Below, piece by piece: positions 61,210 to 64,000 of a DNA stretch of 64,000 nucleotides. The stretch covers positions 120,569 through 184,568 of the forward strand of contig NZ_JADWDC010000001.1 of assembly GCF_020640915.1 (NCBI RefSeq), in the 5' to 3' direction. Within the stretch, counting starts at the first letter, position 1. Each line of letters starts with the position of its first letter. The notes beneath the pieces were generated by a model. The model worked only from the letters and a program-made list of their open reading frames with translations, searched no databases and had not been told where the DNA came from. The position numbers and the translations under genes are program-made. This DNA comes from Waterburya agarophytonicola KI4 (GTDB lineage Bacteria > Cyanobacteriota > Cyanobacteriia > Cyanobacteriales > Xenococcaceae).

Positions 61210-63864
61210 ATGACTGCTGAAGCCAAAAGACTACAGGAAAATAGAGACCGACAAGCATACTGGAGTCGGTGGGGGTGCTATATCTCAGAAAGACAGTGGG
61301 GGACAGTCAGAGAGGACTACAGCCCAGATGGTTCAGCTTGGGATTATTTTCCCCATAGTCAATCATTATCTCGCGCTTATCGATGGGGAGAGGACGGCAT
61401 TGCAGGTATCTGCGATAATCATCAGCGTCTTTGTTTTGCCCTGGCTTTTTGGAACGAGAAAGATCCGATTATTAAAGAGAAGATGTTTGGCTTGACTGGT
61501 TCTCAAGGTAATCATGGAGAGGATGTCAAGGAGTATTATTTTTATCTTGATAATACACCGACTCATTCTTATATGAAGTATCTCTATAAATATCCCCAAA
61601 GTGAATATCCTTATGCTGATTTAGTTGAGGAGAATCAAAGACGCGGTAAACACGAACCCGAATACGAATTATTAGATACGGGGATTTTTGAAGGCGATAA
61701 GTATTTTGATATTTTTATTGAATACGCTAAAAACACTGATGAAGATATTTTAATTAAAGTTACGGCACACAATCGCGGTAAGGAGGAAAAGCCATTACAC
61801 ATATTACCTACTCTTTGGTTTCGCAATACTTGGTCTTGGTTTGACGATGCAGCCAAACCAAAATTAAAGGTTTATAACCAGAATGATAACTACAGTATTA
61901 TTGAAGCCGATCATCCTAGTTTGGGAAAACGTTGGCTCTATTGTAATAATTCTAGTGAATTGTTATTTACAGAAAACGAAACCAATAATGAATTACTATT
62001 TGGACAAGAAAATGCCTCTCCCTATGTCAAAGATGGAATCAATAATTATGTTGTAAATAATATTAAAAATGCTGTAAACCCAAACAAAATAGGAACTAAG
62101 TTTGCATCTCATTATCAGCTATCAATACTCCCAGGGGAAAGTCAGACTATTGAATTAAGACTCAGCAATTTAGATTCAATAGAAAATCCTTTCGCTGACT
62201 TTGAGGTTATTTTTCAGCAGAGAAAACAAGAAGCAGATGAATTTTACAACTGGGTTAATTCCCGCGAAATGTCTGAAGATCGACGTAACGTACAACGTCA
62301 AGCTTTTGCAGGAATGTTATGGAGCAAGCAGTTTTATTATTATATAGTGGAAGATTGGTTAAAGGGCGATTCTGGAACTATAACTCCTCCAAAATCTCGT
62401 AAAAATGGCAGAAACTCAGAATGGAAGCATTTATTTAACGATGATATTATCTCGATGCCCGATAAATGGGAATATCCTTGGTATGCTGCTTGGGATTTAG
62501 CCTTTCATTTGATACCTCTGGCTATTCTCGATCCTGACTATGCCAAGCAACAGCTTTCTCGTCTGACGAGGGAATGGTATATGCACCCCAATGGACAAAT
62601 ACCAGCCTATGAATGGGCATTTAGCGATGTCAATCCCCCCGTAGAAGCCTGGGCAGCGTGGCAAATATACACCTTAGAAGAAAAGTTTTGGGGACGCAAA
62701 GATCGGGATTTTCTAGAGCGTATTTTCCAAAAGCTATTGCTTAACTTTACTTGGTGGGTAAACCGCGAAGATGCTGCGGGTAAAAATGTATTTGAAGGAG
62801 GATTTCTGGGCTTAGATAATATTGGCATATTCGATCGCTCTAGCGAACTACCCACTGGCGGACATTTAGAACAGGCAGACGCTACAAGCTGGATGGCAAT
62901 GTATAGTTTGGGAATGCTGCATATAGCCCTGGAATTAGCCCAAGAACGACCACCCTACGAAGACGTAGCCAGCAAGTTTTTTGAACACTTTCTTTATATT
63001 GCCGATGCGATGAACAGTATTGGCGAGGGTTTTTCTCTGTGGGATGATGAGGATGGATTTTATTATGATGCGATTAATTTCCCCGATGGGAGTAGATCGT
63101 TATTAAAAGTGCGATCGCTCGTGGGTTTAATTCCTTTATTAGGAGTTAATGTTCTCGAACCAGAAACTATTGCCAAACTGCCTGGATTTAAAAAGCGTCT
63201 GGAATGGTTTATCGAGAATCGTCCCGATCTCAAGAAAAATGTTGCCTGCATGGTAACTGAAGGGATGAGTGCCAAAAGACTGTTAGCGTTGTGTTATGCT
63301 ACAGAACGCAACGACGGCAAACCTAACAAGCTACAAAGATTACTCGCTTATATGCTAGATGAAGCTGAGTTTTTGAGTCCCCATGGTATTCGTTCGGTGT
63401 CTAAATATCATCAAGATAATCCTTTTGTGATGCACGTCAACGGTAATGAGTATGGGGTAGATTATCAGCCAGCCGAATCAACTTCAGGGATGTTTGGTGG
63501 TAATTCTAATTGGCGAGGACCAATTTGGTTTCCGATTAATTATTTATTGCTAGAAGGCTTACAGAACTTCTATGAATATTTAGGAGATGATTTTGTAGTC
63601 GAGTTTCCCACAGGTTCGGGTGATTATAAAAATCTTAAGGAAATTATTATCGAACTATCTAACCGCATGATCGAGATTTTCTTACGAGATGATCGGGGGA
63701 AACGTCCTGTATTTGCCGACCTAGATAAGTTTCAAAACGATCCTTACTGGCGCGACTATATTCAATTCTACGAATATTTTCATGGTGATCATGGTGCAGG
63801 GTTAGGGGCATCACATCAGACAGGCTGGACAGGAGTTGTGGCTTATATGATTCAGTTAGCTTGA
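61210..63864 (+). CDS. GH63-like glucosidase (MGH1-type)
   Basis: About 884 aa from ATG 61210 (upstream in-frame ATG at 61165 has no ribosome site). The (alpha/alpha)6-barrel glucosidase family: [69 protein letters not shown] at the end (minus ends where long). This matches the bacterial GH63/mannosyl-oligosaccharide-glucosidase-like group, some of which hydrolyse glucosylglycerol-like compatible solutes. Cytoplasmic; no signal peptide. Completes the sugar cassette; may supply glucose or glycerol for oxidation. Confidence 0.85.
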   Translation: MTAEAKRLQENRDRQAYWSRWGCYISERQWGTVREDYSPDGSAWDYFPHSQSLSRAYRWGEDGIAGICDNHQRLCFALAFWNEKDPIIKEKMFGLTGSQGNHGEDVKEYYFYLDNTPTHSYMKYLYKYPQSEYPYADLVEENQRRGKHEPEYELLDTGIFEGDKYFDIFIEYAKNTDEDILIKVTAHNRGKEEKPLHILPTLWFRNTWSWFDDAAKPKLKVYNQNDNYSIIEADHPSLGKRWLYCNNSSELLFTENETNNELLFGQENASPYVKDGINNYVVNNIKNAVNPNKIGTKFASHYQLSILPGESQTIELRLSNLDSIENPFADFEVIFQQRKQEADEFYNWVNSREMSEDRRNVQRQAFAGMLWSKQFYYYIVEDWLKGDSGTITPPKSRKNGRNSEWKHLFNDDIISMPDKWEYPWYAAWDLAFHLIPLAILDPDYAKQQLSRLTREWYMHPNGQIPAYEWAFSDVNPPVEAWAAWQIYTLEEKFWGRKDRDFLERIFQKLLLNFTWWVNREDAAGKNVFEGGFLGLDNIGIFDRSSELPTGGHLEQADATSWMAMYSLGMLHIALELAQERPPYEDVASKFFEHFLYIADAMNSIGEGFSLWDDEDGFYYDAINFPDGSRSLLKVRSLVGLIPLLGVNVLEPETIAKLPGFKKRLEWFIENRPDLKKNVACMVTEGMSAKRLLALCYATERNDGKPNKLQRLLAYMLDEAEFLSPHGIRSVSKYHQDNPFVMHVNGNEYGVDYQPAESTSGMFGGNSNWRGPIWFPINYLLLEGLQNFYEYLGDDFVVEFPTGSGDYKNLKEIIIELSNRMIEIFLRDDRGKRPVFADLDKFQNDPYWRDYIQFYEYFHGDHGAGLGASHQTGWTGVVAYMIQLA

Positions 63865-64000
63865 TTGGCGATCGCAATTATAAATAAATATTACTCTAGT
63901 CAAAGCAACATTAGACAAAGATCGAGCAAGAATAGAGTAGCTCTAAACTAGGGTGTTGATTTTGAGGTTGATTAACAGATAAAATGTCATATGAGTTCTC
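63865..64000. other. Intergenic sequence to window end
   Basis: 136 bases; no supported gene. A GGCGATCGC HIP1-like site directly follows the stop. Confidence 0.4.

Overview
The window is a piece of a cyanobacterial chromosome. Evidence: many copies of the HIP1 octamer GCGATCGC, an NDH-1 subunit of the CO2-uptake NdhF3/F4 type, a split-intein DnaE C-terminal half, a ModB-ModC fusion, a LabA-type NYN protein, cyanobacterial DUF2232/DUF3134/DUF1823 proteins, and short 7- and 8-bp tandem repeats. Base composition is AT-rich. A Pleurocapsales- or Chroococcales-like host is my guess from overall feel, not something I can prove. I see no rRNA, tRNA or CRISPR array.

Layout. 1-7.7 kb: partial ndhF, a PP-loop ATPase-like protein, a tautomerase-like protein, a CSP41-like NAD-binding protein, pgsA, an exopolysaccharide sugar transferase, a Crp-family regulator and a DUF2232 membrane protein. 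7.8-12.2 kb: a PLP racemase next to a DUF1611 protein (possible D-amino-acid metabolism), a small Cys-rich protein and cobT. 12.4-17.8 kb: a solute-binding lipoprotein, recQ and a 900-aa two-partner-secretion exoprotein. 18.0-23.6 kb: the modBC fusion carrying an 8-bp tandem repeat inside its coding sequence, and a stand-alone NRPS module (half C, A, T, TE). 23.9-28.1 kb: small cyanobacterial proteins, a secretable-looking expansin with two cellulose-binding modules, and a probable small RNA carrying the Yfr1 signature. 28.1-36.5 kb: argD, a K+ channel, a Mn/Zn permease, a pentapeptide-repeat membrane protein and a STAS / SpoIIE-phosphatase / RsbW-like partner-switching set with an FHA protein. 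36.8-49.6 kb: dnaE-C with its split intein, hflX, pdxJ, ilvN, an alpha/beta hydrolase plus acyltransferase pair, metG, a LabA-like protein, LptC-like, aroQ and small conserved proteins.

49.7-55.8 kb is the most unusual region: an RppA/RppB-like two-component pair is followed by a run of extracytoplasmic redox proteins (a phosphoesterase, two paralogous membrane-anchored rubrerythrin-like di-iron proteins, a Rieske lipoprotein, a Gly-rich lipoprotein, a PepSY-type membrane protein). Three genes of this run start from promoters with the same direct-repeat box at exactly the same distance from a TAAGAT-like -10, which suggests a local regulon of the two-component system.

55.8-56.8 kb holds a decayed IS copy with its terminal inverted repeats, next to a truncated NmrA-like gene. 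56.8-63.9 kb is a co-directional cassette for oxidation of small carbohydrates or polyols: cupin, two-domain VOC protein, SMP-30 lactonase, small membrane peptide, GMC oxidoreductase and a GH63-like glucosidase. Protein family calls rest on motif recognition by eye; no database search was run.
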